A stretch of 64,000 nt of DNA from VFMC01 sp046331225 (GTDB taxonomy: Bacteria > Actinomycetota > Acidimicrobiia > Acidimicrobiales > Ilumatobacteraceae), in the NCBI GenBank assembly GCA_046331225.1, contig JAXLRF010000009.1, positions 248,001-312,000 of the forward strand, read 5' to 3'. Shown here piece after piece: positions 24,549 to 34,229 of the stretch. The notes under the pieces are model-generated. The model saw only the letters and a list, made by a program, of their open reading frames with translations, was not told the DNA's origin and searched no databases. Position 1 is the first letter of the stretch, and the number at the start of each line of letters is the position of its first letter. A program made the position numbers and the translations under genes.

Positions 24549-25541
24549 ATGCGCGCCGTCGTCCTGCACAGCCATGGTGGTCCCGAGGTCCTCACGATCG
24601 ACGAGGTCGACGATCCGGTGCCCGGTCCCGACGAGGTCGTGGTCGACGTCGCCGCCACCGCGCTCAACCGCGCCGACCTGTTGCAGCGCATGGGCCTGTA
24701 TCCCGATCCGCGCCGGTTGTCGCCCGAGATCCCGGGCCTCGAGTTCGCGGGCACGGTCAGCGCAGTCGGGTCGCGGGCGCGCATGTGGCGTGTCGGTGAT
24801 CGCGTGATGGGCATCGAGGCCGGGGGTGCCTACGCCGAGCGGATCGCGACGCACGAGCGGCAGTTGCTGCGCGTGCCCGACGCGATCGACCTGACCGACG
24901 CGGCGGCGATCCCCGAGGTGTTCCTCACGGCGTGGGACGCCCTGGTGCTGCAGGGCGGGCTGACGAGCGGCCGCTGGGCGTTGGTGCACGCCGGGGCGAG
25001 TGGTGTGGGAACGGCGGCGATCCAGCTCGCGAAGGCCATCGGCGCGCGCATCGCGGTCACCTGCTCGGCGGGCAAGGCGCAGGCGTGCCGCGACCTCGGC
25101 GCCGACGTGGTGCTCGAGCGGTCGCCCCACGACTGGCTGGCCGATGCGAAGACGGCGGTGCCCGACGGGTTCGACACGGTGCTCGACGTGATCGGCGGCG
25201 AGGAGGTCGACCGCAACCTGCAGGCCGTCGCCACCCGCGGCACGATCGTGCAGGTGGGTCTGATGGGTGGCGGCACCACCCCCGTCAACGTCGGGCTGCT
25301 GCTCGCGAAGCGCGCCACCTGGGTGGGCACCACGTTGCGCACCCGGCCGATCGAGGAGAAGGTCGGGGTCACCCGCCGCTTCGGGGCCGAGGTGCTGCCA
25401 CTGTTCGACAGCGGGGCGCTGCGCCCGGTGATCGACAGCGTGTTCGGCTTCGACCGCATCGCCGAGGCGCACCAGCTGATGGAGGCCAACCGCAACACCG
25501 GCAAGATCGTCGTCACGATCGGCCGGTCCGAGGTCAGCTGA
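24549..25541 (+). CDS. NAD(P)H:quinone oxidoreductase, zeta-crystallin/PIG3 type
   Basis: 330 aa member of the medium-chain dehydrogenase/reductase superfamily without structural zinc. MRAVVLHSHGGPEVLTIDEV is the catalytic domain start; VHAGASGVGTAAIQLAKAIGA is the Rossmann NADPH-binding motif. TALNRADLLQRMGLYP is typical of the PIG3 subgroup. It reduces quinones or enones using NADPH. The stop overlaps the end of the convergent DUF1501 gene by 8 bp. Confidence 0.9.
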   Translation: MRAVVLHSHGGPEVLTIDEVDDPVPGPDEVVVDVAATALNRADLLQRMGLYPDPRRLSPEIPGLEFAGTVSAVGSRARMWRVGDRVMGIEAGGAYAERIATHERQLLRVPDAIDLTDAAAIPEVFLTAWDALVLQGGLTSGRWALVHAGASGVGTAAIQLAKAIGARIAVTCSAGKAQACRDLGADVVLERSPHDWLADAKTAVPDGFDTVLDVIGGEEVDRNLQAVATRGTIVQVGLMGGGTTPVNVGLLLAKRATWVGTTLRTRPIEEKVGVTRRFGAEVLPLFDSGALRPVIDSVFGFDRIAEAHQLMEANRNTGKIVVTIGRSEVS

Positions 25542-26868
25542 ACACGCCCTCCAGCGGCGTGGCGCCGGTGTCGAGCGCCTCGCTCGCCGGCACCCCGAAC
25601 CAGCCCTCGGCCACGGTGGCGTAGTACGTGTCGAAGCCCATCGTGGCCTTGAGGTTGTCGTTCTCGTCGAGGTCGGTCAGCGACGACGCCTCGCCGTAGC
25701 GGCCCGGCACGACCGGGCCGATCAGCAGTGCGTTCGAGGCGGTGCCGTGGTCGAGCCCGCCCGAGTCGTTGTCGCGGGCGGTGCGCCCGAACTCGCTGGT
25801 GGTCATCACGAGCACCCGGTCCGACAGGCCCTTCGCGGCGAGGTCGTCGAGGAACACCGACAGTGACTCGTCGAGGTCCTGCATGATGCCCGGGTAGCGA
25901 CCGTTGTGGTCGTCGTGGGTGTCGAAGTCCTGGTGCATCGGCACGTGCACGATGCGCACGCCCTGGCCGGCTGCGAACAGTTGCGCGGCCAGGCGCAGGC
26001 CACGGCCGAGATCGCTGTACGGGTACGGGTCCTCCTCGTCGCTCGCCATCGACATCAGCTCCTGCGCGAACGCCAGGCTCTGCGTGGTGGTCGAGCGCAG
26101 GCGTGCGTCGAGGTCGTTGAACGACGGCGCCGCACCGTACTGGGCGACGCTCTGCTGGAACAGGCGACGGAACGAGTCGTCGTCGCCGGCGCCGGCCAGG
26201 TAGCCGGCGGCGTCGGCCCCGGGGATGGCGAGCGTGGCCGCGGTGCGCGAGATGATCGCGGGTGAGGTGCCCGTGCCGACCGACAGCGCGACGGCCGGGG
26301 CCGACGGGTCGCCGATCGCATCGGCCAGGCGTCCGAGGAACCCGGTGTCGCGAGCACCGCCGGGTGACGGCGAGCCGGCCCACCAGCGAGCCAGCATCTC
26401 GAAGTGCGAGCCGTCGCTCTCGAACGAGCCGACGCCCTGCACGATCGCCGCGCCCCGCTGGTGCAGCGACGGCAGCGAGGGGTGGAACCCCACCTGGTCG
26501 TCGATCGTCAGCACGTCGCCCTCGCCGATCGCGGTGGTGCGGCGCAGGTCGTAGTAGGCGCCGTCACCGTAGGGCACCACCATCGACATCCCGTCGTTGC
26601 CGCCGGCCATCTCGACGACGACGAGCAGGCGCTGCGACAGATCGGTGGCGGCCGGCATGGTGGAGGGGGCGGCCGGGGGAGCGGCGGTGGTGCTCTCCGG
26701 CCGGCGCGGTGCCGTGGTGTCGCTCGACGGCTGGGGGCCGGCGAGCACACCGAAGGGCTTCGGTGCGTCGCTTCGGCCGATGGCGTAGGTGCCGACGCCG
26801 ACGGCGGCGGCTCCGGCTCCGGCGCTGGCCCACTTGAGCAGTTCGCGGCGGCTGATCGGGTTCGACAT
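25534..26868 (-). CDS. DUF1501 family protein, Tat-exported
   Basis: 444 aa. The N-terminus SRRELLKWASAGAGAAAVGVG is a twin-arginine signal, so the protein is exported folded. The DUF1501 core (alkaline-phosphatase-like fold) is seen in VVVEMAGGNDGMSMVVPYGD, MTTSEFGRTARDNDSGGLDHG and LLIGPVVPGRYGE. DUF1501 and DUF1800 genes nearly always occur side by side, as here, and their joint function is not established. A Thr/Pro/Ser-rich linker (about 40-70) follows the signal. An AGGA sequence lies about 12 bp before ATG 26868. Confidence 0.85.
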   Translation of the reverse strand: MSNPISRRELLKWASAGAGAAAVGVGTYAIGRSDAPKPFGVLAGPQPSSDTTAPRRPESTTAAPPAAPSTMPAATDLSQRLLVVVEMAGGNDGMSMVVPYGDGAYYDLRRTTAIGEGDVLTIDDQVGFHPSLPSLHQRGAAIVQGVGSFESDGSHFEMLARWWAGSPSPGGARDTGFLGRLADAIGDPSAPAVALSVGTGTSPAIISRTAATLAIPGADAAGYLAGAGDDDSFRRLFQQSVAQYGAAPSFNDLDARLRSTTTQSLAFAQELMSMASDEEDPYPYSDLGRGLRLAAQLFAAGQGVRIVHVPMHQDFDTHDDHNGRYPGIMQDLDESLSVFLDDLAAKGLSDRVLVMTTSEFGRTARDNDSGGLDHGTASNALLIGPVVPGRYGEASSLTDLDENDNLKATMGFDTYYATVAEGWFGVPASEALDTGATPLEGVFS

Positions 26869-26934
26869 GTTCGTGTGCGTCCTCGTGACGATGCGGGCGG
26901 GTGCGTGCAGTGCGTGCGGTGTGTGGCGGGCCGG

Positions 26935-28218
26935 TCAGGCCATCGAGAACTCGGGGGACATCACGAGCAGGGCGTGCAGCATCGTCGATCGATCGCGACG
27001 CGACTCGAGCGCGTCGGCCGCCTGCTGCAGCAGCTCGATCGTGCTGTCGCTCACCTCGCGCAGCCCGGCGCGTCCCAACAGGTCGCCGACCGGGTCGTTC
27101 TCGTCGAGCGTCGCGGTCTCCCATGCGCCGTCGTACGCGACCTGCGCCTTGGTCATCACGGCACCCACCGAGAGCCAGCGGTTCTGGCCGGGCCAGCCGG
27201 CCACGTTGGGCGGGGTGAACGGCGACTGGCCGAGCAGGTTGAGGTATCCCTGGTCGATCGGCAGGTCGTACAGGCGGCGCACGGCGACGAACCACTCGAG
27301 GCCGCTGCGCGGGCGGTTGAGCCGCGACTCGAGGAACGAGGGGTGGCGCACGATCTCCTCGACGAGCGGCCGGATCTCGAGCCCGCTGTCGGCGAACACA
27401 CCGGCCAGCTCGCCGAGGCGACCATCGTCGGGCCACGAGCCGACGAGGTGCTCGTGCAGCTTGCCGGCGACGTGCGTGGCGCAGGCGGGGTGGTCGCAGA
27501 TCGCGTCGATCGCCTCGGCCGCCGAGGCCACGTCACGACCGAGGAACGACACCGGCCCACGCGGACCGGCCTCGGGGTCGAAGCGCACCTCGTCGTCGCT
27601 GTCACCGTCGACCCACCACCCGGCGAACGCCTGGGCGCCCTGGTGCACGTCGTCCTCGGTGTAGCCCGAGCCGTGGCCGAGCGCGAACAGCTCCATCACC
27701 TCTCGGGCGTAGTTCTCGTTGGGGGCGTCGGCGTAGCTGCCCGCCCCGTCGAGCCAGTAGAGCATCGCCGCGTCGACGGTGATCTCCTGCAGCATCTGGC
27801 GGAAGTTGCCGAGCGCATGGGTGCGCAGCAGTTGGTGCTGTCGGTACATCAGCGCCGGCGACGCCTTGTCGAGCGAGCTGGTGAGGTGCCCGTGCCAGAA
27901 CCAGATCATGCGGTCGTGCAGGCCCGCCCGTTCGTCGGCCATCACGTCGAGCCACCAGGCGGGCAGGCGGCCGTAGTCGTCGTCCGATCCGAGCACCGGG
28001 TCGTCGGGCCAGAACGGCTCGGCGGCGAGCAGCTGCTCGATCAGGTCGGTCGCGCTGGTGCCGCCGAGATCGTCGACCTGCCAGGGGCGAGGTCCGAAGG
28101 CGAGACGGCGCAGCACGTGGGCGCGCAGTGCGGCCTCGTCCGACGAGGCGTCGGGGGAGCGGCGTGCGGAACGGATGTGGCGGGATGTCGTGGCGGCGGA
28201 GCTCACGCCGCACATCAT
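26935..28218 (-). CDS. DUF1800 family protein
   Basis: 427 aa. HVLRRLAFGPRPWQVDDLG is the family's N-terminal motif; WFWHGHLTSS, NENYAREVMELFALGHGSGYTEDDV and PPNVAGWPGQNRWLS are the conserved blocks. It has no obvious signal peptide, while its partner DUF1501 has a Tat signal; hitchhiker export as a complex is conceivable but unproven. It is upstream in the same operon (66 bp gap) and is divergent from a response regulator gene, 76 bp away. The start may be either of two adjacent ATGs (28218 or 28215). Confidence 0.85.
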   Translation of the reverse strand: MMCGVSSAATTSRHIRSARRSPDASSDEAALRAHVLRRLAFGPRPWQVDDLGGTSATDLIEQLLAAEPFWPDDPVLGSDDDYGRLPAWWLDVMADERAGLHDRMIWFWHGHLTSSLDKASPALMYRQHQLLRTHALGNFRQMLQEITVDAAMLYWLDGAGSYADAPNENYAREVMELFALGHGSGYTEDDVHQGAQAFAGWWVDGDSDDEVRFDPEAGPRGPVSFLGRDVASAAEAIDAICDHPACATHVAGKLHEHLVGSWPDDGRLGELAGVFADSGLEIRPLVEEIVRHPSFLESRLNRPRSGLEWFVAVRRLYDLPIDQGYLNLLGQSPFTPPNVAGWPGQNRWLSVGAVMTKAQVAYDGAWETATLDENDPVGDLLGRAGLREVSDSTIELLQQAADALESRRDRSTMLHALLVMSPEFSMA

Positions 28219-28280
28219 GGGCGAGCCAACATGAACCGACCGTGAACCGGTGGTTCATCCGAGCTTCACGATGCGTGTGG

Positions 28281-28286
28281 GACGAT
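28281..28286 (+). promoter_or_regulatory. -10-like element (GACGAT), leaderless type
   Basis: GACGAT, 8 bp before GTG 28295 of the response regulator. It supports that start over the longer upstream frame. Confidence 0.35.
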
Positions 28287-28294
28287 GGGCGACC

Positions 28295-28960
28295 GTGCGG
28301 GTGCTGGTGGTCGAGGACGACGTCTCGTTGGGGCGGGTGGTGCAACGAGGGCTCGTCGAGGACGGTCACGCCGTCGACCTCGAACGCACGCTGGCCGGTG
28401 CACGCCGGGCGTGCGCGGTGAACGCCTACCATCTCGTCGTGCTCGACCTGGGGTTGCCCGATGGTGACGGGCTGACCCTGTGCCGCGAGCTGCACGCCGG
28501 CGACCACCCGCCTCGCGTGCTGGTGCTCACCGCCCGCGACACCACCGGCGACAAGGTGCTCGGGCTCGATGCCGGCGCCGACGACTACCTCACCAAACCC
28601 TTCGACTTCGCCGAGCTCGGTGCACGTGTGCGTGCCTTGCTGCGGCGCCCCGAACACGCCCGTTCGCCGCTGCTCAAGGTGGCCGACGTCGAGCTCGACC
28701 CGGCCGCGCACACCGTGCGCCGCGCCGGGGTGACCGTGCCGTTGACCGCCCGCGAGTTCGCGCTCTTGCACTTCTTGATGGACCGTGCGGGCGACGTGGT
28801 CACGCGCTCCGAGTTGCTCGAAGCGGTGTGGGACGCCCACTACGACGGCCTCTCCAACGTCGTCGACGTGCACGTCGCCGCCGTGCGCCGCAAGCTCGAG
28901 CTGCCGGGTCGTCCGGCACCGATCGACACCGTCCGTGGCGTCGGGTACCGGATCGGCTGA
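28295..28960 (+). CDS. OmpR-family response regulator
   Basis: 221 aa from GTG 28295. The receiver has E7/D8/D9, phospho-acceptor D51 (VLDLGLPDGDG) and K101 (YLTKPF). The winged-helix domain ends DTVRGVGYRIG. The kinase gene follows after 3 bp. The gene is divergent from the DUF1800/DUF1501 operon, making that pair a possible target. An upstream frame would add 15 residues, MVHPSFTMRVGRWAT, not typical of regulators, so it is rejected. Confidence 0.92.
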   Translation: MRVLVVEDDVSLGRVVQRGLVEDGHAVDLERTLAGARRACAVNAYHLVVLDLGLPDGDGLTLCRELHAGDHPPRVLVLTARDTTGDKVLGLDAGADDYLTKPFDFAELGARVRALLRRPEHARSPLLKVADVELDPAAHTVRRAGVTVPLTAREFALLHFLMDRAGDVVTRSELLEAVWDAHYDGLSNVVDVHVAAVRRKLELPGRPAPIDTVRGVGYRIG

Positions 28961-28963
28961 CGC

Positions 28964-30139
28964 GTGCGCCTCCGTCGTCTGCGTCCGGTCCTCGCGCTCT
29001 TGTTCGCGCTGATCACCACGGCCATCGCGCTCGGCCCGCTGCTGCTGTGGCGCAGCGAGCGCGCCGACGCGCTGCGCGCCGGGCTCGACAACCGCCTGGT
29101 CGCGCAGATGGAAGAGGTGCTGTACGGCGAGGTGACCGGCAACCGGGTCACCGACTACCTCACGTGGGAGGTGAACGTGAACGACGGCGCCGCCGACCAG
29201 TTCACCGACACCGATCTCGAACCGCCGCTGTTCACCTGGGTCCGCGAGGCCGGTGGGCAGCCCGACTTCCGCGAGTTCGCGCTCGACACCGGCCAGCGCT
29301 ACCGCGGCTTCATCCGCCCGATCGACGGCGGGCACGGCTGGGTCACACTCGCCGAGGCCACTGAGCGCGACCACGACCTGTCGGCCCTCGACCGGCGCAC
29401 CCTGCTGATGGCACTCGGTGTGTTGGTGGCGAGCGGGGTGCTCGGGTTCGTGCTGAGCAACCTGGCGATCAGCCCGATGCGCCGGCTGATGGGCGACCAG
29501 CAGAGCTTCCTCGCCGACGCGGCGCACGAGATGCGAACGCCGCTCGCGGTGATCATGGCGTCGAGCAGCCAGGCGCTCGCCCGGCCGCGCAGCAGCGAGG
29601 AGTACGTGCGCTCGTTGTCGGAGATCCGCTCGGCCGCCGAGCGAGCTGCCACGGGCGTGAACGAGATGCTCGACCTGGTGCGCTTCGAGAGCGGACAGAC
29701 GATGCCGCGCGTCGGGCCGCTGCGCCTCGACCTGCTGGCCGAGGAGATCGCCGCCGCGGTGCGTGCCGACGACACCGAGATCGTCGCCGAGCCGGGTGAC
29801 CCGGTGGTGGTGGCGGCCGACATGGCGCTCCTGCGCCAGGCGGTCGAGAACGTCGTGCGCAACGCGGCACGGCGGGCACCGCGGGTCGAGCTGCTCACCC
29901 GCGTCGACCGTCACGACGGTGTCATCGACGTGGTGGACGACGGTCCCGGCTTCGACCCCGCCGTGCTGCCGCGGGTGTTCGAGCGCTACCAGCGCGGCGA
30001 CCGTCGCGGCGAGGCCGGCATCGGCCTCGCGATCGTGCGGGCGATCGCCGTCGCCCACGGCGGTTCGGTGTCGGCCGGCAACAACCCCGGCGGCGTCGGT
30101 GCCACCGTGTCGATCCGCATCCCCCTGGCCCGCAGCTGA
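28964..30139 (+). CDS. Sensor histidine kinase
   Basis: 391 aa, partner of the preceding regulator. TM1 (about 8-29) and TM2 (about 146-167) enclose a sensor of roughly 115 residues. HisKA: ADAAHEMRTPLAVI with H188. The ATPase region has NVVRNAARRAPRV (N box), VDDGPGF and GIGLAIVRAIAVAHGG. The HAMP segment is very short or absent. The start is GTG 28964, 3 bp after the regulator stop. Confidence 0.92.
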   Translation: MRLRRLRPVLALLFALITTAIALGPLLLWRSERADALRAGLDNRLVAQMEEVLYGEVTGNRVTDYLTWEVNVNDGAADQFTDTDLEPPLFTWVREAGGQPDFREFALDTGQRYRGFIRPIDGGHGWVTLAEATERDHDLSALDRRTLLMALGVLVASGVLGFVLSNLAISPMRRLMGDQQSFLADAAHEMRTPLAVIMASSSQALARPRSSEEYVRSLSEIRSAAERAATGVNEMLDLVRFESGQTMPRVGPLRLDLLAEEIAAAVRADDTEIVAEPGDPVVVAADMALLRQAVENVVRNAARRAPRVELLTRVDRHDGVIDVVDDGPGFDPAVLPRVFERYQRGDRRGEAGIGLAIVRAIAVAHGGSVSAGNNPGGVGATVSIRIPLARS

Positions 30140-30156
30140 CCGCCGCCCGGCCCCGG

Positions 30157-30162
30157 CAGACT
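30157..30162 (+). promoter_or_regulatory. -10-like element (CAGACT), leaderless type
   Basis: CAGACT, 6 bp before ATG 30169. Identical hexamer and spacing occur before the crotonase at 50998. Confidence 0.45.
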
Positions 30163-30168
30163 GTGCGG

Positions 30169-31098
30169 ATGAACGACGCCGCGCCTCGCCCACCTGCGCA
30201 CGCTGCGGGGACGCTCCGCATCGGTGACCACACCGTCCACCGGCTCGGCTTCGGTGCGATGCAGCTGACCGGTCCCGGGGTGTGGGGGCCACCGCCCGAT
30301 CCGGCCGAGGCGCGCCGCGTGCTGCAACGCTCCGTCGAGCTGGGCGTCGACCTGATCGACACCGCCAACTCGTACGGTCCCGACGTGAGCGAGGAGCTCA
30401 TCCGCGAGGCGCTGCACCCCTATCCGCCGCACCTCGTGATCGCCACCAAGGCCGGCCTCGAGCGCAGCGGTCCCGACGAGTGGCGCACCGACTGCCGTCC
30501 CGAGCGGCTGCAGGCCCACTGCGAGGCCAGCCTGCGCCGGCTCGGCCTCGACCGGATCCCGCTGTTCCAGCTGCACCGCGTCGATCCGGCGGTGCCCTTC
30601 GCGGATCAGCTCGGCGCGCTGGTCGAGCTGCGCGAGCAGGGCAAGATCGAGCACATCGGGCTGTCCGAGGTGACGGTGGCCCAGATCGAGGCCGCTCGTG
30701 CGATCACGCCGATCGTGTCGGTGCAGAACATGTACAACCTCGTCAACCGCGGCCACGACCCGGTGCTCGACCACTGCGAGCGCGAGGGCCTCGTGTTCAT
30801 CCCGTGGGTGCCGCTCGGCAGCGGCTCGCTCGTACGTGCCGACGGCCCGCTCGCCGGTGTGGCGGCGGCGCTGCACGTCACCCCGTCGCAGTTGGCGTTG
30901 GCGTGGCTGTTGCAGCGCTCGCCGGTGATGCTCCCGATCCCGGGCACCCGGTCGGTCGTGCATCTCGAGCAGAACGTACGGGCCGCTGCGGTGCGCCTCA
31001 TCGACGCCGACCTCGAGGCGATCGACGACGCGACGCAGGGCAATGCGCTCGGCAAGGGCCTGCGCAAGGTGAAGGGGTTGCTCAGGCGCTCACGCTGA
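30169..31098 (+). CDS. Aldo/keto reductase
   Basis: 309 aa NADPH-dependent barrel oxidoreductase. Catalytic residues are D64 and Y69 (LIDTANSYG), K94 (IATKAG) and H136 (FQLHRVDP). The C-terminal MLPIPGTRSVVHLEQNVRAAAV is the cofactor loop. ATG 30169 follows the CAGACT element; a GTG two codons earlier is possible but would remove the spacing. The last 17 bp overlap the convergent molybdoenzyme gene. It is only distantly similar to the other aldo/keto reductase in this window (1609-2607). Confidence 0.88.
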   Translation: MNDAAPRPPAHAAGTLRIGDHTVHRLGFGAMQLTGPGVWGPPPDPAEARRVLQRSVELGVDLIDTANSYGPDVSEELIREALHPYPPHLVIATKAGLERSGPDEWRTDCRPERLQAHCEASLRRLGLDRIPLFQLHRVDPAVPFADQLGALVELREQGKIEHIGLSEVTVAQIEAARAITPIVSVQNMYNLVNRGHDPVLDHCEREGLVFIPWVPLGSGSLVRADGPLAGVAAALHVTPSQLALAWLLQRSPVMLPIPGTRSVVHLEQNVRAAAVRLIDADLEAIDDATQGNALGKGLRKVKGLLRRSR

Positions 31099-32755
31099 TC
31101 GTGCGGGTGTGCCAGCCGGTCGCCCCGTCGGGGTCGGGGCGGCTCACCTCGTCGGTCTGGGTCTCACCGGTCGCGTCGGTGGCACGCACCTGGATGCGGT
31201 GCTCGCCCTCGGGCACGCCGGTGGTGTCCCACTCGTACACCCACTGGCGCCACGAGTCGACGGTGACGTCGGGAGCGAGTCGCGCCTCGGCCCACTCGCC
31301 GTCGTCGATGCGCACCTCGACCTTGGCGACGCCTCGGTGCTGCGCCCATGCGACGCCCGCGATGGGCACGGTGCCACGGGGCACCTCCTCATCGCGCCGG
31401 GGGACGTCGATGCGCGACTGGGTCTTGATCGGCGCGTCGCGAGCCCAGCCGCGAGGCACCCAGTAGCCCTCGGCCTCGTCCCACGTGGTGAGGTCGAGCC
31501 GCTCGAGCCACTTGGTGGCGCTGACGTAGCCGTACAGGCCGGGCACGATCACCCGGGCGGGGAAGCCGTGCTGCAACGGCAGCGGCTCGCCGTTCATGCC
31601 GATCGCGATCATCGCGTCGCGCCCGTCCATCGCGACCTCCACCGGGAAGCCGCAGGTCCAGCCGTCGACCGAGGTGCCGAACACCTGCTCGGCGCCCGCC
31701 TGCACGCCGGCCTCGTCGAGCAGATCGCGCAGCAGCACGCCCTGCCACACCGCGTTGCCGATCAGGTCGCCGCCCACCTCGTTCGACACGCACGCGATCG
31801 TGATGATGCGCTCGACCTGCGGGCGGGCGAGCAGGTCGTCGTAGGTGAGCCGCAGCGGCCGGTCGACCATCCCACCGATCTCCATCGCCCACGTCGACAG
31901 GTCGATGCGCGGCACCGACAGCGCGGTGTCGATCAGGTAGAAGTCGTCGTTCGGGGTGAGGTACGGCGTGTCGGGGCTGAGCGTCGCCTCGGCCGGCACG
32001 TCGGGTGCGGCCGACATCACGTCACCGCCGAGCTCCGATCCGTCCGACGTGCCGCCGATGGTGGTGCCGCTGGCGTCGTCGCCGACGGGCGGCAGGGTGT
32101 CGGGCGCCTCGGCCTCGAGCCGGTCGAGCCGGTCGGATTCGAGCTTGCGGGCCGCGGCCGTCGCGACGACCACGGCGCCGACGGCCCCACCCGACACCGC
32201 CACGAACCGGCGCCGGTCGAAGCCGTTGCGGGCCCGGGTGGGCACCGACGGGGTGCTGGTGGCACCGTCGCCCTCGCGGATCCAGCCGACGGCCAGCCAG
32301 ATGGCGATCCCGCCGACGACCGCACCGACGAGCGGCGGGATCGCGGCCGAGCCAGTGGCACCCGGGCGGCCGGCGGCGACGACCGCCCCGACGATCCCGA
32401 ACACCCCCATCGCGGCCGGGCCGACCGGCCGGTGGCGTCGGGCGAGTGCCCCGGCGACCAGCGCGAGCACGGCGATGGTGAGCACCATGCCGGTGCGCAG
32501 CGCGGTCTTGTCGTTGGTGCCGAACCAGTCGACGGCCAGGTTCTTCAACCACTTCGGCGTGTGGTCGATGAACTCGCTCCCGACCGCGTCGAGCGGCGTC
32601 TGGACGTCGACGAGCGCAGCGATCAGCTGACCGGACGCGATCGCGAGCCCACCCGCGACCAGACCGGCCACGGGTCCGGCCCATCGAGGCGCCGGCGCGG
32701 GGTCGCGTCGGGGTGCGTCGGGATCGATTTCGAGGATGGGCTCGGACGGGGTCAC
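31082..32755 (-). CDS. Membrane-anchored sulfite-oxidase-family molybdopterin oxidoreductase
   Basis: 557 aa. The N-terminal 160 residues contain about four transmembrane segments (29-49, 88-104, 113-129, 138-157). A twin-arginine-like patch, FDRRRFVAVSGG (179-190), leads into a fifth hydrophobic segment (186-203). The sulfite oxidase-like molybdenum domain (about 260-440) has Cys322 in IACVSNEVGGDLIG as the Mo ligand. A Mo-co dimerisation domain (about 450-557) ends the protein. The catalytic part should face outside. The physiological substrate is unknown; MsrP, sulfite or other S/N-oxides are possible. GTG start at 32755. Confidence 0.85.
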   Translation of the reverse strand: MTPSEPILEIDPDAPRRDPAPAPRWAGPVAGLVAGGLAIASGQLIAALVDVQTPLDAVGSEFIDHTPKWLKNLAVDWFGTNDKTALRTGMVLTIAVLALVAGALARRHRPVGPAAMGVFGIVGAVVAAGRPGATGSAAIPPLVGAVVGGIAIWLAVGWIREGDGATSTPSVPTRARNGFDRRRFVAVSGGAVGAVVVATAAARKLESDRLDRLEAEAPDTLPPVGDDASGTTIGGTSDGSELGGDVMSAAPDVPAEATLSPDTPYLTPNDDFYLIDTALSVPRIDLSTWAMEIGGMVDRPLRLTYDDLLARPQVERIITIACVSNEVGGDLIGNAVWQGVLLRDLLDEAGVQAGAEQVFGTSVDGWTCGFPVEVAMDGRDAMIAIGMNGEPLPLQHGFPARVIVPGLYGYVSATKWLERLDLTTWDEAEGYWVPRGWARDAPIKTQSRIDVPRRDEEVPRGTVPIAGVAWAQHRGVAKVEVRIDDGEWAEARLAPDVTVDSWRQWVYEWDTTGVPEGEHRIQVRATDATGETQTDEVSRPDPDGATGWHTRTISVSA

Positions 32756-32777
32756 GCGTGGTGTTCGGAGCCGACCG

Positions 32778-32804
32778 GCACCCCGGATGGGTGATCCGGG
32801 GTGC
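32778..32804 (-). terminator. Perfect 11-bp hairpin after citrate synthase
   Basis: GCACCCCGGAT and ATCCGGGGTGC pair perfectly around a 5-nt loop. It lies 17 bp beyond the gltA stop and 23 bp before the GTG of the next minus-strand gene. There is no U-tract. It most likely ends the citrate synthase transcript. Confidence 0.65.
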
Positions 32805-32821
32805 GAGTCACGACGGCCTGC

Positions 32822-34090
<1,269 letters not shown>

Positions 34091-34229
34091 GTTGCTCCCT
34101 CGAGGACACGACTGGATGATGGGGCTTTCTCCCCGGCGGCCGAGACTAGCGGCGAGACCGTCAGGCCTGCATGACCGGGCCCAGTGCCCGCCCACCCGAT
34201 CGGACCGCGTGCCGGGGCGCGTGGACGGG

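Noticed and set aside
31082..31098. Overlap of the aldo/keto reductase and molybdoenzyme ends as a sign of frameshift
   Set aside because: Both proteins have complete C-termini; the 17-bp overlap of convergent genes is ordinary for this dense genome (a similar one occurs at 21956-21972).
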